This document shows, piece after piece, positions 41,449 to 49,548 of a stretch of 64,000 bases of DNA. A program made the translations under genes and the position numbers. Position 1 is the stretch's first letter. Every line of letters starts with the position of its first letter. Source of the stretch: Azorinus chamasolen (Eukaryota; Mollusca; Bivalvia; Cardiida; Solecurtidae); contig OY755244.1 of the NCBI GenBank assembly GCA_963576725.1, positions 36,468,109-36,532,108 of the forward strand, read 5' to 3'. The notes below the pieces were generated by a model that did no database searches, had not been told where the DNA came from, and saw only the letters and a program-made list of their open reading frames with translations.

Positions 41449-41990
41449 CACTAAAGTACTGAGCGATGGATGCTGTAGGCTGTTGGTATTGATCTATCAC
41501 TAAAGTACTGAGCGATGGATGCTGTAGGCTGTTGGTATTGATCTATCACTAAAGTACTGAGCGATGGATGCTGTAGGCTGTTGGTATTGATCTATCACTA
41601 AAGTACTGAGCGATGGATGCTGTAGGCTGTTGGTATTGATCTATCACTAAAGTACTGAGCGATGGATGCTGTAGGCTGTTGGTATTGATCTATCACTAAA
41701 GTACTGAGCGATGGATGCTGTAGGCTGTTGGTATTGATCTATCACTAAAGTACTGAGCGATGGATGCTGTAGGCTGTTGGTATTGATCTATCACTAAAGT
41801 ACTGAGCGATGGATGCTGTAGGCTGTTGGTATTGATCTATCACTAAAGTACTGAGCGATGGATGCTGTAGGCTGTTGGTATTGATCTATCACTAAAGTAC
41901 TGAGCGATGGATGCTGTAGGCTGTTGGTATTGATCTATCACTAAAGTACTGAGCGATGGATGCTGTAGGCTGTTGGTATTGATCTATCAC
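41449..41990. repeat. Minisatellite, 11 identical 49-bp units
   Basis: Unit cactaaagtactgagcgatg + gatgctgtaggctgttggta + ttgatctat. Unit starts are exactly 49 bp apart (gagcgatgga at 41461, 41510, ... 41951). No variant base was noticed between copies. There are no spacers, so it is not a CRISPR array. Confidence 0.95.
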
Positions 41991-42001
41991 TAGTAGCCTG
42001 C

Positions 42002-42226
42002 TTAACACATTATCTCACAGGCTATTTTTAGATCCAACCACTTTAAATAAATCTACCGAAAAGGAGCATTAACTAGAGAAAAGGAAATGTTTAGAATTTT
42101 GTAGTTTGAAACCATTGTGATAAATAGAGCATTTGCTCCTATAGGAGCAAAATCTAATGCTCTATTTATCACAATGGTTTCTAAAAGTGACTTTTACGGA
42201 GTCGTCAATATGAGGGAATGGGTTAA
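42002..42226. mobile_element. B MITE (second of a duplicated pair)
   Basis: TTAACACATTATCTCACAGG / tgagggaatgggTTAA. The core is gctcctataggagcaaaatc. Confidence 0.8.
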
Positions 42227-42312
42227 GCCTTGAGCTCCCTATGGATGAATTTGTAATAGTCTTTGCAGTTTGGATCCAGGTGAAAATGCGTTTATATGGG
42301 GGAAAGGGTTAA

Positions 42313-42450
42313 ACAAAAATATTTTTATAATAAAATAGGTGAATAACGTTAATTTTAGGACTAAATAGCAAGACACTTTTTTTTTACAGATGAAAGTTTC
42401 TTAGAGCACTAAAGTCACACTGAGCGATGGAGCTGTAGGCTGTTGGTATT
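42313..42450. repeat. Duplicated spacer, copy 2, with one ancestral minisatellite unit
   Basis: tgaataacgttaattttagg ... cagatgaaagtttcttagag, then a single unit cactaaagtcacactgagcg(atggagctgtaggctgttgg). Confidence 0.75.
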
Positions 42451-42667
42451 TAGCCCTGTACTCCATGAATATTTATATAATGACATCATGAATATTAATA
42501 ACATTTAAAATTATTATAATAGCACAAGGACAAAGATATTTCTGGCTACGGCAGAAAATGTAGAATCATATCAACATTATTTCCTACAGGAAACCTACAT
42601 CTGATCTGGGTCTACTCTGTTTGCAAAGGCATAGAAAGGCGTATTCATGGAGTAGAGGCGTCATTAA
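42449..42667. mobile_element. A2 MITE, shortened core
   Basis: ttagccctgtactccatgaa to tcatggagtagaggcgtcaT(TAA). The core is reduced to ttcctacaggaaacctacat. Confidence 0.65.
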
Positions 42668-42913
42668 CCCTTTCCCTCATATATACGTGTTTTCACGCAT
42701 TTGCAAACAGAGTAGACCCAGATCAGACGGCTCCTATAGGAGCCGTCTGATCAGGGTCTGCTCTGTTTGCTAATGGAATTTGACAGATCAGTTTCTTTAG
42801 TTTCTAAAATGGCTATAATGTTCCACCTTCCAAGTTTCATTATAACTATTTTGTCTATGAATGTTCAGTAGGTATTGAAATTTGAAATAAACACAGAACA
42901 AGGAAAGGGTTAA
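42664..42913. mobile_element. A MITE, full length (250 bp)
   Basis: TTAACCCTTTCCCTCATATA / agaacaaggaaagggTTAA. A perfect tip gacggctcctataggagccg makes it a good reference copy. Confidence 0.9.
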
Positions 42914-42919
42914 TTAAGG

Positions 42920-43090
42920 GTTTAAACCCTTTGAATGCAGAATATTCAAAGTGGAATGGTCAATAATTGTTTCATGATAGAGTCCATTCAGTATGAAAGG
43001 GTATGAATTATTGATTGACAAACGGTGTAGACCCTAATCAAAGGGTTCCTCTGATCTGGGTCTACACTGTTTGCAAATGACATTTCATTC
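42920..43090. repeat. H MITE
   Basis: aaaccctttgaatgcagaat, tattcaaagtggaatggtca, gacaaacggtgtagacccta and ctgatctgggtctacactgt. Confidence 0.65.
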
Positions 43091-43337
43091 GTTTCCCCGC
43101 AATATTATTTAAAACATAACAGGAACACACCGATTAAATCTAAAAGACCGCATAGGAAATAGATAGAACTGGTTGGAATTAATGCGATCAGCCAGTTTAA
43201 TTGCACTTTACTAAGAGTATAAGTGGTCTCATTATCTTACAAAAGCGGTTTTAAATTACTGGTATTTTCTTGTAATTTAATAATTTAAACCATTTCAAGT
43301 AATGTAATCATATACCACTAACATAGATCCATAATTT

Positions 43338-43801
43338 TTAACCCTTCACCTGACAGAAACACCTAATTACGCTTCTGCAAACAGAGTAGACCCTGATCAG
43401 ACAGCTCCTATAGGGTCTGATCAGGGTCTTCACCTTTTGCTAATGAAACTAGAAAACTGACTCGGTCAGAGAGGTCCCTATAATCAAGGGCAGATAACTC
43501 TACACATAGTGATCTGATTCAACTAAAAAACTATAGGCATCTTCCTCTGATGATACTAAACATATGCCCTTAATATGAAAGCAATATGTGAAGCACTGTT
43601 TGAGTTATCGCATCACAACAAGTGTTGATGGACGGACGGACAAACAGACTGTGATTCCTATAGGGCTCCTGCATTTTCAATGCAGGCCCCTAGTTATATA
43701 CCTAGTAGATCTGATGTTACAGTTTGTGCCACAGTCACAAAATCATGTTCATGAACCATTACGAAAATTTAGTTAATAAAATTATTCATGATGTTTATTA
43801 A
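43338..43801. mobile_element. A MITE carrying an N-like repeat
   Basis: TTAACCCTTCACCTGACAGA; core cagctcctatagggtctgat. It is interrupted at about 43455 and resumes at tagatctgatgttacagttt (43703), ending gttTATTAA. Confidence 0.6.
43462..43702. repeat. Dispersed repeat with terminal hairpin
   Basis: aagcaatatgtgaagcactg, gatggacggacggacaaaca and a hairpin gctcctgcattttcaatgca(ggcccc) near the 3' end. Confidence 0.6.
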
Positions 43802-44936
43802 CCCTTTCCCTGTTCTGTGTTTATTACAAATTTCAATATACTGAATATTCATTATTAAAGTACAGTAAAACCTGTGTTAAGCGGCCAGTCAAGGGAAGCG
43901 GCCAAATTGACCGCTTAAGAGAGGTGACCACTTAATCGAGGGGTGGATATTTTGGGAGATTTTTCTGTTTGGTCAGACAAACGCAAAATATATCTACATG
44001 TACTTTAATGCCTTATCCAAAATATTATGTATTTTATCCTTGTAAATACAGGTAAAATACAACATGTACTGTAAATTGCATGCACAAAACAAAAAATAAA
44101 CATGAGGCAGAATCATTCGACACATACGGAAATACAAACGTACATGTCTACATTCACTCGATTCTCTAACGTGAGGAACTTACGTTTGGAAAAGGCGTGA
44201 ATATTTTGTTTTGATGTTATCTCTTTTGATTCGGTAACGTTCAGACAAACTTCTCAACACCCCCATATTTGCATATTTATAACAGGTAAAGGAGTTGAAA
44301 GGATTATCAGGCCATTGATTATGATCTTGCCCTAAGGCCAAGGTCAACGCTTGGTTTTTTCGTTCACTTCCGACATAACGAAAAACACCGAAGCGGCCAA
44401 TCTATGCACTTTCCCGACACAACGGAAGTTTCCGAAGCGGTCACGATATTTCGATCGGCGATTTCCGTAATGTCGGAAAGTTACGATACATAATCTCCAT
44501 TTTGACATATGTCAACTGGCTGTGTATTGGGTTTTCACACATTTCAAACTGGCCGCCAGGCTGTCTGCTGGCCGTCTAATGGGGTCGAAATATAGGGTTT
44601 GGGGTGAAATATGATGGCCGCTGGCCGCGGAAGGAAGGTGACCGTCTAAAACAGGTGCATTATAGACTGAATTTCGTCGGGAGGATTTCAAACTGACCGT
44701 TTAGACGAGGTGACCGTTCATTTAAGGTGACCGTTAGGTCAAGTTTTACTGTAGTTATAAAGAAATATGGAAGGTGGAACATTGTAGACATTTTAGAAAG
44801 CAAAGAAACAGATCTATCAAATTCTATTAGCAAACAGAGCAGACCCTGATCAGATGGCTCCTCTAGGAGCCGTCTGATCTGGGTCTACTGTGTTTGCAAA
44901 TGCGTGAAAACACGTTTACATGAGGGAAAGGGTTAA
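43798..44936. mobile_element. A MITE interrupted by M
   Basis: TTAACCCTTTCCCTGTTCTG at the left, atgagggaaagggTTAA at the right. Host sequence attcattattaaag / gttataaagaaatatggaag rejoins across M. Confidence 0.85.
43861..44753. mobile_element. M element (about 893 bp), Tc1/mariner-like
   Basis: TA at both borders, left end cagtaaaacctgtgttaagc and right end ttaggtcaagttttactg. Ends contain repeated ggtgaccg / agcggcca words. The interior is CpG-rich (cgatatttcgatcggcgatt) and encodes no transposase frame. Confidence 0.75.
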
Positions 44937-45086
44937 ACTAATCCGATTCTTTGCAGGCTAGTGATTCTTTGTAGGCTAGTGATAAAGCTCTGATAAGGTA
45001 ATATACTAACAGTTTGGAATCCGATGGGATGTCAAGTTTCTGGGCATTTCATCAGGATCCAAACTGTTTGGCATGCTAACTATATT
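44937..45086. repeat. G MITE, decayed
   Basis: aacagtttggaatccgatgg and catcaggatccaaactgttt flank a broken tip. tttgcaggctagtgattc(tttg) occurs twice upstream. Confidence 0.5.
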
Positions 45087-45454
45087 TTTTAACCATTTAA
45101 TCCATGTATACGCCTTTCTACGCCTTTGGAAGCTGAGTAGACCAAGATCAGATAGCTCCAGGATTTAATAAGAGGAATGTAACAAAAAATGACTTTGAGA
45201 GTTGAAGCAGAAGAAGCATTTCTAAGCTTGCAAAGAGTTCCCCTTCGACATGTAAACTGCTTTTCAAACCTTTGCAAACAAAGTAGACCCAGATCAGATG
45301 GGTCTGCTCTGTTTGAAAATGAAATTATAAAAGATTTTGACTCTATACAGTTTTCACCAATACCAAAATATCCTGTGTATATATATATGCAATTATAAAA
45401 AATCAGCTGTTAATATTTATGATGTCATTATTTCTTTCTTGGGGAAAGTCAGTT
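45087..45454. mobile_element. A/A2 MITE with an internal insertion
   Basis: TTAACCATTTAATCCATGTA to cttggggaaagtcagTTAA. About 120 bp near 45165-45265 do not match the family. A 69-codon frame here is chance. Confidence 0.55.
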
Positions 45455-45536
45455 AACATGCAATGAGTGAAATTCTGATACCCTAGCAAATATTTTAGAT
45501 CAAGGTGCCTACCTCTTTCTCGATTTGACAATAATT

Positions 45537-45813
45537 CAGGATTTAACTGCCACAAATCAGGGGAAACATAATTCACTGACATTTCCCTGACAATTCCCTA
45601 ACATAATTTAAATTTTATTTGAGTTTTCTGTCATAATTTATGTAATATTTTTGAGGAAGTTTAAAATACATTACTTTAATTCTCATGTTTTCAAAATTCC
45701 CGGGCGTTTACCTATATATCAATTTCCCTGACAGTTCTCAAATTTCCCTGACAATTCCCTGACCTTGAAATAATTTCAATATCCCTGACTTTTCCCTGAC
45801 ACGTGGCAACTCT
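45537..45813. repeat. Possible hAT-like MITE
   Basis: The right end cctgacacgtggcaactctg and the left caggatttaactgccacaaa are weakly inverted. The body repeats ttccctgacaattccctgac. No target duplication was found. Confidence 0.4.
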
Positions 45814-46065
45814 GAATATGTATGTGTAACACATTTGCCTGTAATATTTATTTTATTATACCAAATAGCAATTTCTGGACACTTGTCTCTGACAAACACA
45901 ATGTTGCCTTATTACCATCGAGCATAATTTGGCGCAATGTAACGTTACGTCATCTATTTTATCCTTCATGAAAACTTATGTCATATACATGTACGTTAAA
46001 TTGAAAAGTTTTTTTGTGTGTTATTGCTATACTTTGCTAGGATCAGCTTGATAAGCAGAAGAATA

Positions 46066-46279
46066 TACAGTAAGCCACCAATAAACTGGAATTCTAATAC
46101 AGAAGAACTGATCAAGATACTTTTAGGCAGGACTGGCTGCTTAATGCAGGGTGAAAGTCATGCAGAAAGCTCCTTGAGGAGCTTTCTGCATGACTTTCAC
46201 CCTGCATTAAGCTGACACCTGTCTCCAAGACTGATATTTATACTAAATTTAATGTCCAGTTTAGAGGAGTTTTACTGTA
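46066..46279. mobile_element. E2 MITE, full length
   Basis: TACAGTAAGCCACCAATAAA / gtttagaggagttttactg(ta). The palindrome spans gcttaatgcagggtgaaagt to its complement, centred on gctccttgaggagc. Confidence 0.85.
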
Positions 46280-46465
46280 TTCCAAAATCACTCGCCGGCA
46301 GGCAATGTCAGAACAAAATGCAGTGCATTCTCCATAATTATAGTTTGTGGCTAGACCGATTTAATGCCAACACAATATCTTTTGGCTTTTGGCAGTGTAT
46401 AATAAATAATATTACAAACACTAGAGTTGCATCATTACTGGATCCCTGGATTACTCTTTTATAAG

Positions 46466-46789
46466 TACAGTTGAACTTCGATAACTCGAACTTCAAGGGA
46501 CCATACAAATTAGTTCGAGATAACAGAAGTTCGAGTCATCCGATTTCGAATCTGAACAATTTCTCAAGGCCACAGCTTAATACAGATTTAAAGTAATACT
46601 GAAAGCTCCTGTAGGAGCTTTCAGCAGTTCTTTAGACCTGTATTAAGCGGTCACATGTGTTTCTAGATATCTGTAGGGATACATTATTAGAGCAATTCTG
46701 TATTGTAAGTTTTGGAAGGACTGAACTTTTTGTTCGAGTTATCCCGAAGTTCGAGTTATCCGAGTTCGAGATATCGAAGTTCAGCTGTA
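46466..46789. mobile_element. F MITE, full length (324 bp)
   Basis: TACAGTTGAACTTCGATAAC / gatatcgaagttcagctgta gives an inverted repeat of about 20 bp. The central palindrome is ctgaaagctcctgtaggagc. Confidence 0.9.
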
Positions 46790-46894
46790 AACTGATGGTC
46801 AAAATTTGTGCAAATAGTGCAGACTCAAATCAAATTCATTCAGAAGGAGCAGTTTGATCTGGGTCTACACTATTTGCTACTATATCAGCTTAGC
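46790..46894. repeat. H fragment
   Basis: gtgcaaatagtgcagactca and gatctgggtctacactattt. Confidence 0.4.
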
Positions 46895-47217
46895 TTAACC
46901 CTTTACGCCATATATACGCCTTTCTACGCATTTGCAAACAGAGTAGATCCAGATCGGACAACTCATGTAGGAGCCATCTGATCAAAGTCTGCTCAGTTTG
47001 CTTATGAAATAATATGCATTTGCAAACAGAGTAGATCCAGATCGGACAACTCATGTAGGAGCCATCTGATCAAAGTCTGCTCAGTTTGCTTATGAAATAA
47101 TATAGACATGACTCTACAGTTTCTGCCACAGCCAAAATCATAAAAATGAATTAACTAACATTCATGAATCATGATGTCATTATTTCTTACATGAATATTC
47201 ATGGAGTAAAGGGTCAA
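46895..47217. mobile_element. A/A2 MITE with 88-bp core duplication
   Basis: TTAACCCTTTACGCCATATA to catggagtaaagggTCAA. The hairpin block starting catttgcaaacagagtagat is duplicated exactly (46929-47016 and 47017-47104). Confidence 0.8.
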
Positions 47218-47293
47218 AGTTCTCAAAGGAATGGCAAATTGAATTATTTAGCTTTACAAACCGATAGAAAGGTGTCTTAATATTGAAGGTAAA

Positions 47294-47595
47294 TACAGTA
47301 GAACCTGTCTCAACCCATTACCTCATAGGCTATTTTTAGACCAACCTCTTAGAATAAATCTACCAAAAAGGAGCATTTACTTAAGAGAAAAGGAAAATTT
47401 TAAATGACTTTTAGAGGTGTAGAAAGGCGTATTTCTGGAGTAAGCGATCATTTATTTATTGAAATAGGAGTTTTAAAAAGCAGATAGGAGCGTTCTTTTT
47501 GTATCACTTTTGTCCTGCATTAAGCTGCCACTTGTTTTAGAAGTCCAGATTTAGACTTATTAAATGGCCGCCACAGACTCACTGGTTCCACTGTA
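47294..47595. mobile_element. E MITE interrupted by B
   Basis: TACAGTAGAACCTGTC, then B (47310-47448), then E right sequence (ttgtcctgcattaagctgcc ... ggttccactgta). Confidence 0.6.
47310..47448. mobile_element. B MITE lacking the hairpin
   Basis: tcaacccattacctcatagg to gcgtatttctggagtaa. Sequence jumps from gaaaattttaaa to tgacttttagaggtgtag. Confidence 0.65.
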
Positions 47596-47633
47596 TCATA
47601 TTCCCATAGGATTTCTGTGTATCATCCAACATG

Positions 47634-47829
47634 TACAGTAAAACCCCGCTAATGCGACCATCAAAAAGGGGCATAATTCTGGGTGGTAGCTTAATGCAGG
47701 ACGAAAGTTATGCAGAAAGCTCCTATAGGAGCTTTCTGCATAACTTTCGTCCTGCATTAAGCAACCACCTGCTTTAGACGGCGCCAGTGGCTGTTCATTA
47801 AGTGGTCGCATTAGCGGGGTTTTACTGTA
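47634..47829. mobile_element. E MITE, full length (196 bp)
   Basis: TACAGTAAAACCCCGCTAAT / attagcggggttttactgta is an almost exact inverted repeat. The palindrome acgaaagttatgcagaaagc is fully mirrored around gctcctataggagc. It is the cleanest E copy. Confidence 0.9.
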
Positions 47830-47856
47830 TTTGACTGTTGTTTTGTTGTCTATTTC

Positions 47857-48006
47857 ATTATTTTCCGTAAAGCCTCTCGGCCTTTACATGTACACACTAG
47901 CATGTCATCTTGACTCAAACTCGAGTATCGCTGTTTAAAAACGAATTCATCCGTCACGTGACACTCCCTGAAATAGCAACGGAAGTGGAACCCCGCTTCA
48001 TAATTT
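47857..48006 (+). repeat. DIRS left inverted terminal repeat
   Basis: The core 47887-48006 is the exact reverse complement of 52644-52763. The outer 30 bp (attttccgtaaagcctctcg) differ from the right end but are repeated, inverted, in the internal complementary region. It contains the 10-bp palindrome GTCACGTGAC at 47953-47962, a strong E-box and a candidate promoter element. Confidence 0.9.
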
Positions 48007-48148
48007 TCTTGGCGTGGCATGAAGAAAGTGCTATTTCGAGTACTTCGCTGTTTGAACTTTTATTTTTCCAGTGTTTGTAATTTGTTCTGGATTATTTTTT
48101 CTTTTCTTACGCTTGTTTATACGAGAGTAAGTCGTTTTACTGGATACT
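48007..48148 (+). promoter_or_regulatory. DIRS 5' leader
   Basis: 142 bp of T-rich leader lies between the inverted repeat and the first ATG. No TATA box is evident at a convincing place. Transcription would start in or near the left repeat (family knowledge). Confidence 0.4.
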
Positions 48149-49504
48149 ATGAGCCGGTTTAAGCGTACGGCGGCAGAAACTGTTGTGGACAACGTCGAAG
48201 ATGCTGTCTTGTCTGCGGATTCTTCCGCCGAATTTTCAGGCTTCAGTGATTTTGAGGGCGAAGCCCAAGGGAAAAAGCCTTGTGTTCAGGATTTGAACAG
48301 TGCAAATAGTGAGGAAATTTCTGGTACAAGGACGGACGCAGTTCGTTCTTTCACTATTCCGCGGCTCAGCAGTGTTGTTACTGTCGCCAATAGTAAAAAA
48401 CAGAAGGAAAAGAGTAAAAGTAAAAAGAAAGAGAAGCCGAAGAAGAAACAGACTAGTCCTTCAGCTCCTGTGTTTGACATTCAAAAACTGTCACAAAATG
48501 ACTTGTCCTCGTTGAGGCAAGCTTTAGGAATAAGTAACCAAACGTTTCCTGGTCACGTGGTGCCAGATTACGAGTCTGAAGAGGCAGATTATTATCAGTC
48601 GCCTTTAGGAGCATTAGAAAATCTTCCTAACATTCATGTTGAGGTTTCAGAAGAGGATGTATCTTCTGGTTTGGCCAACAGAGGCAAAGCTCATGTCAGA
48701 CAGAATGTGTCTAGGAAAATGGTGGATGCTTTGTTCAATGATTCTGAGGGTTCAGGCCCAGAGGATAAAGAGTGGGACCTTCCTAGGCTTAAAGCCCCAG
48801 AAAAAGGTAAAGCTGTCAATGATTCTTTGGCAAACTTGATAAACACAGCCTGTGTTGAGCAATGTGACATTGATAAAGATGTGGGGAAATATAAGATTCC
48901 GGAGAATTGTTCTAAGATTTCTCCTCCTTCAGTCAATAAAGAGATTTGGAAAATCCTTGACAAGAGGACCCAAGGTCAAGATAGAGGGTTTCAGGATATT
49001 CAAACTTTGGTTGCATCCAGTATTGTGCCTATTATCAGGCTATCGGAGATTCTTAAACCTCAGATAAATTCAAACTTGGTGGCAAAAACTTTATTGTCAG
49101 ATGCCTTGACTTTCCTTGGACAAGTCCAGCTCCAGTTGTCCCTTCGTAGAAGGTACATGATACGTCCAAACTTAAAAAAGAAATACTTTAATTTGTGTAA
49201 TGTCAACACACCTATTAGTGAAAAGTTATTTGGGGATGATTTGGCAAAGGAGATTAAGAATTGTGAGGCTATGAGTTACATTGGCAAGGAATCACAGAGA
49301 TATCCTACAAGGGGTAGAGGTTACGGTAATTATGGGAGAATGCCTCGCAGAGGTTTTCCAATTCAGTCCAATAGATACCAACCCTATTACAACCAGTCTT
49401 CTTCATATGGTTACCAGCGGGGCTATCAAGTTGGTAGACAGGCTTCATACAGAGGCAGAGGTAGGAGAGGTGCCACCTCCACTGTGACTTCCCCAAACGA
49501 ATAG
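48149..49504 (+). CDS. gag: DIRS ORF1, Gag-like protein (451 aa)
   Basis: First ORF of the element, presumed to bind and package the element RNA. An acidic N-terminus (to about residue 60) is followed by a lysine-rich block at about 83-101 (KKQKEKSKSKKKEKPKKK), a likely nuclear-localisation or RNA-binding tract. The middle (about 110-380) has no motif I recognise. The C-terminus from about 385 is rich in R, G and Y with RGRG and RRG repeats, as in RNA-binding RGG tails. There is no CCHC zinc knuckle. It ends at TAG 49502-49504. The sequence CCCAAAC at 49492-49498 sits in phase as a -1 slippery heptamer just before this stop. Assignment rests on position and composition, since DIRS Gag proteins are poorly conserved. 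Confidence 0.85.
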   Translation: MSRFKRTAAETVVDNVEDAVLSADSSAEFSGFSDFEGEAQGKKPCVQDLNSANSEEISGTRTDAVRSFTIPRLSSVVTVANSKKQKEKSKSKKKEKPKKKQTSPSAPVFDIQKLSQNDLSSLRQALGISNQTFPGHVVPDYESEEADYYQSPLGALENLPNIHVEVSEEDVSSGLANRGKAHVRQNVSRKMVDALFNDSEGSGPEDKEWDLPRLKAPEKGKAVNDSLANLINTACVEQCDIDKDVGKYKIPENCSKISPPSVNKEIWKILDKRTQGQDRGFQDIQTLVASSIVPIIRLSEILKPQINSNLVAKTLLSDALTFLGQVQLQLSLRRRYMIRPNLKKKYFNLCNVNTPISEKLFGDDLAKEIKNCEAMSYIGKESQRYPTRGRGYGNYGRMPRRGFPIQSNRYQPYYNQSSSYGYQRGYQVGRQASYRGRGRRGATSTVTSPNE

Positions 49505-49516
49505 GCGCTCATGAGC
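49492..49516 (+). promoter_or_regulatory. Candidate -1 ribosomal frameshift site
   Basis: In the ORF1 frame the codons read CCA AAC preceded by C, giving C CCA AAC (X XXY YYZ). A -1 slip continues into the ORF2 frame, which is open from 49465. It is followed by GAA TAG and the palindrome GCTCATGAGC at 49507-49516. No strong downstream pseudoknot could be judged by eye. Confidence 0.5.
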
Positions 49517-49548
49517 AGGTAGGTGCAGTTGGCAAAACTAGATTTTGT

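Noticed and set aside
41449..41990. Regular direct repeats resembling a CRISPR array
   Set aside because: The 49-bp units abut directly with no variable spacers, and the DNA is animal genomic sequence.
48286..49067. Overlapping frames of 64-90 aa on both strands inside the Gag-like ORF
   Set aside because: Shadows of the 451-aa ORF without motifs.
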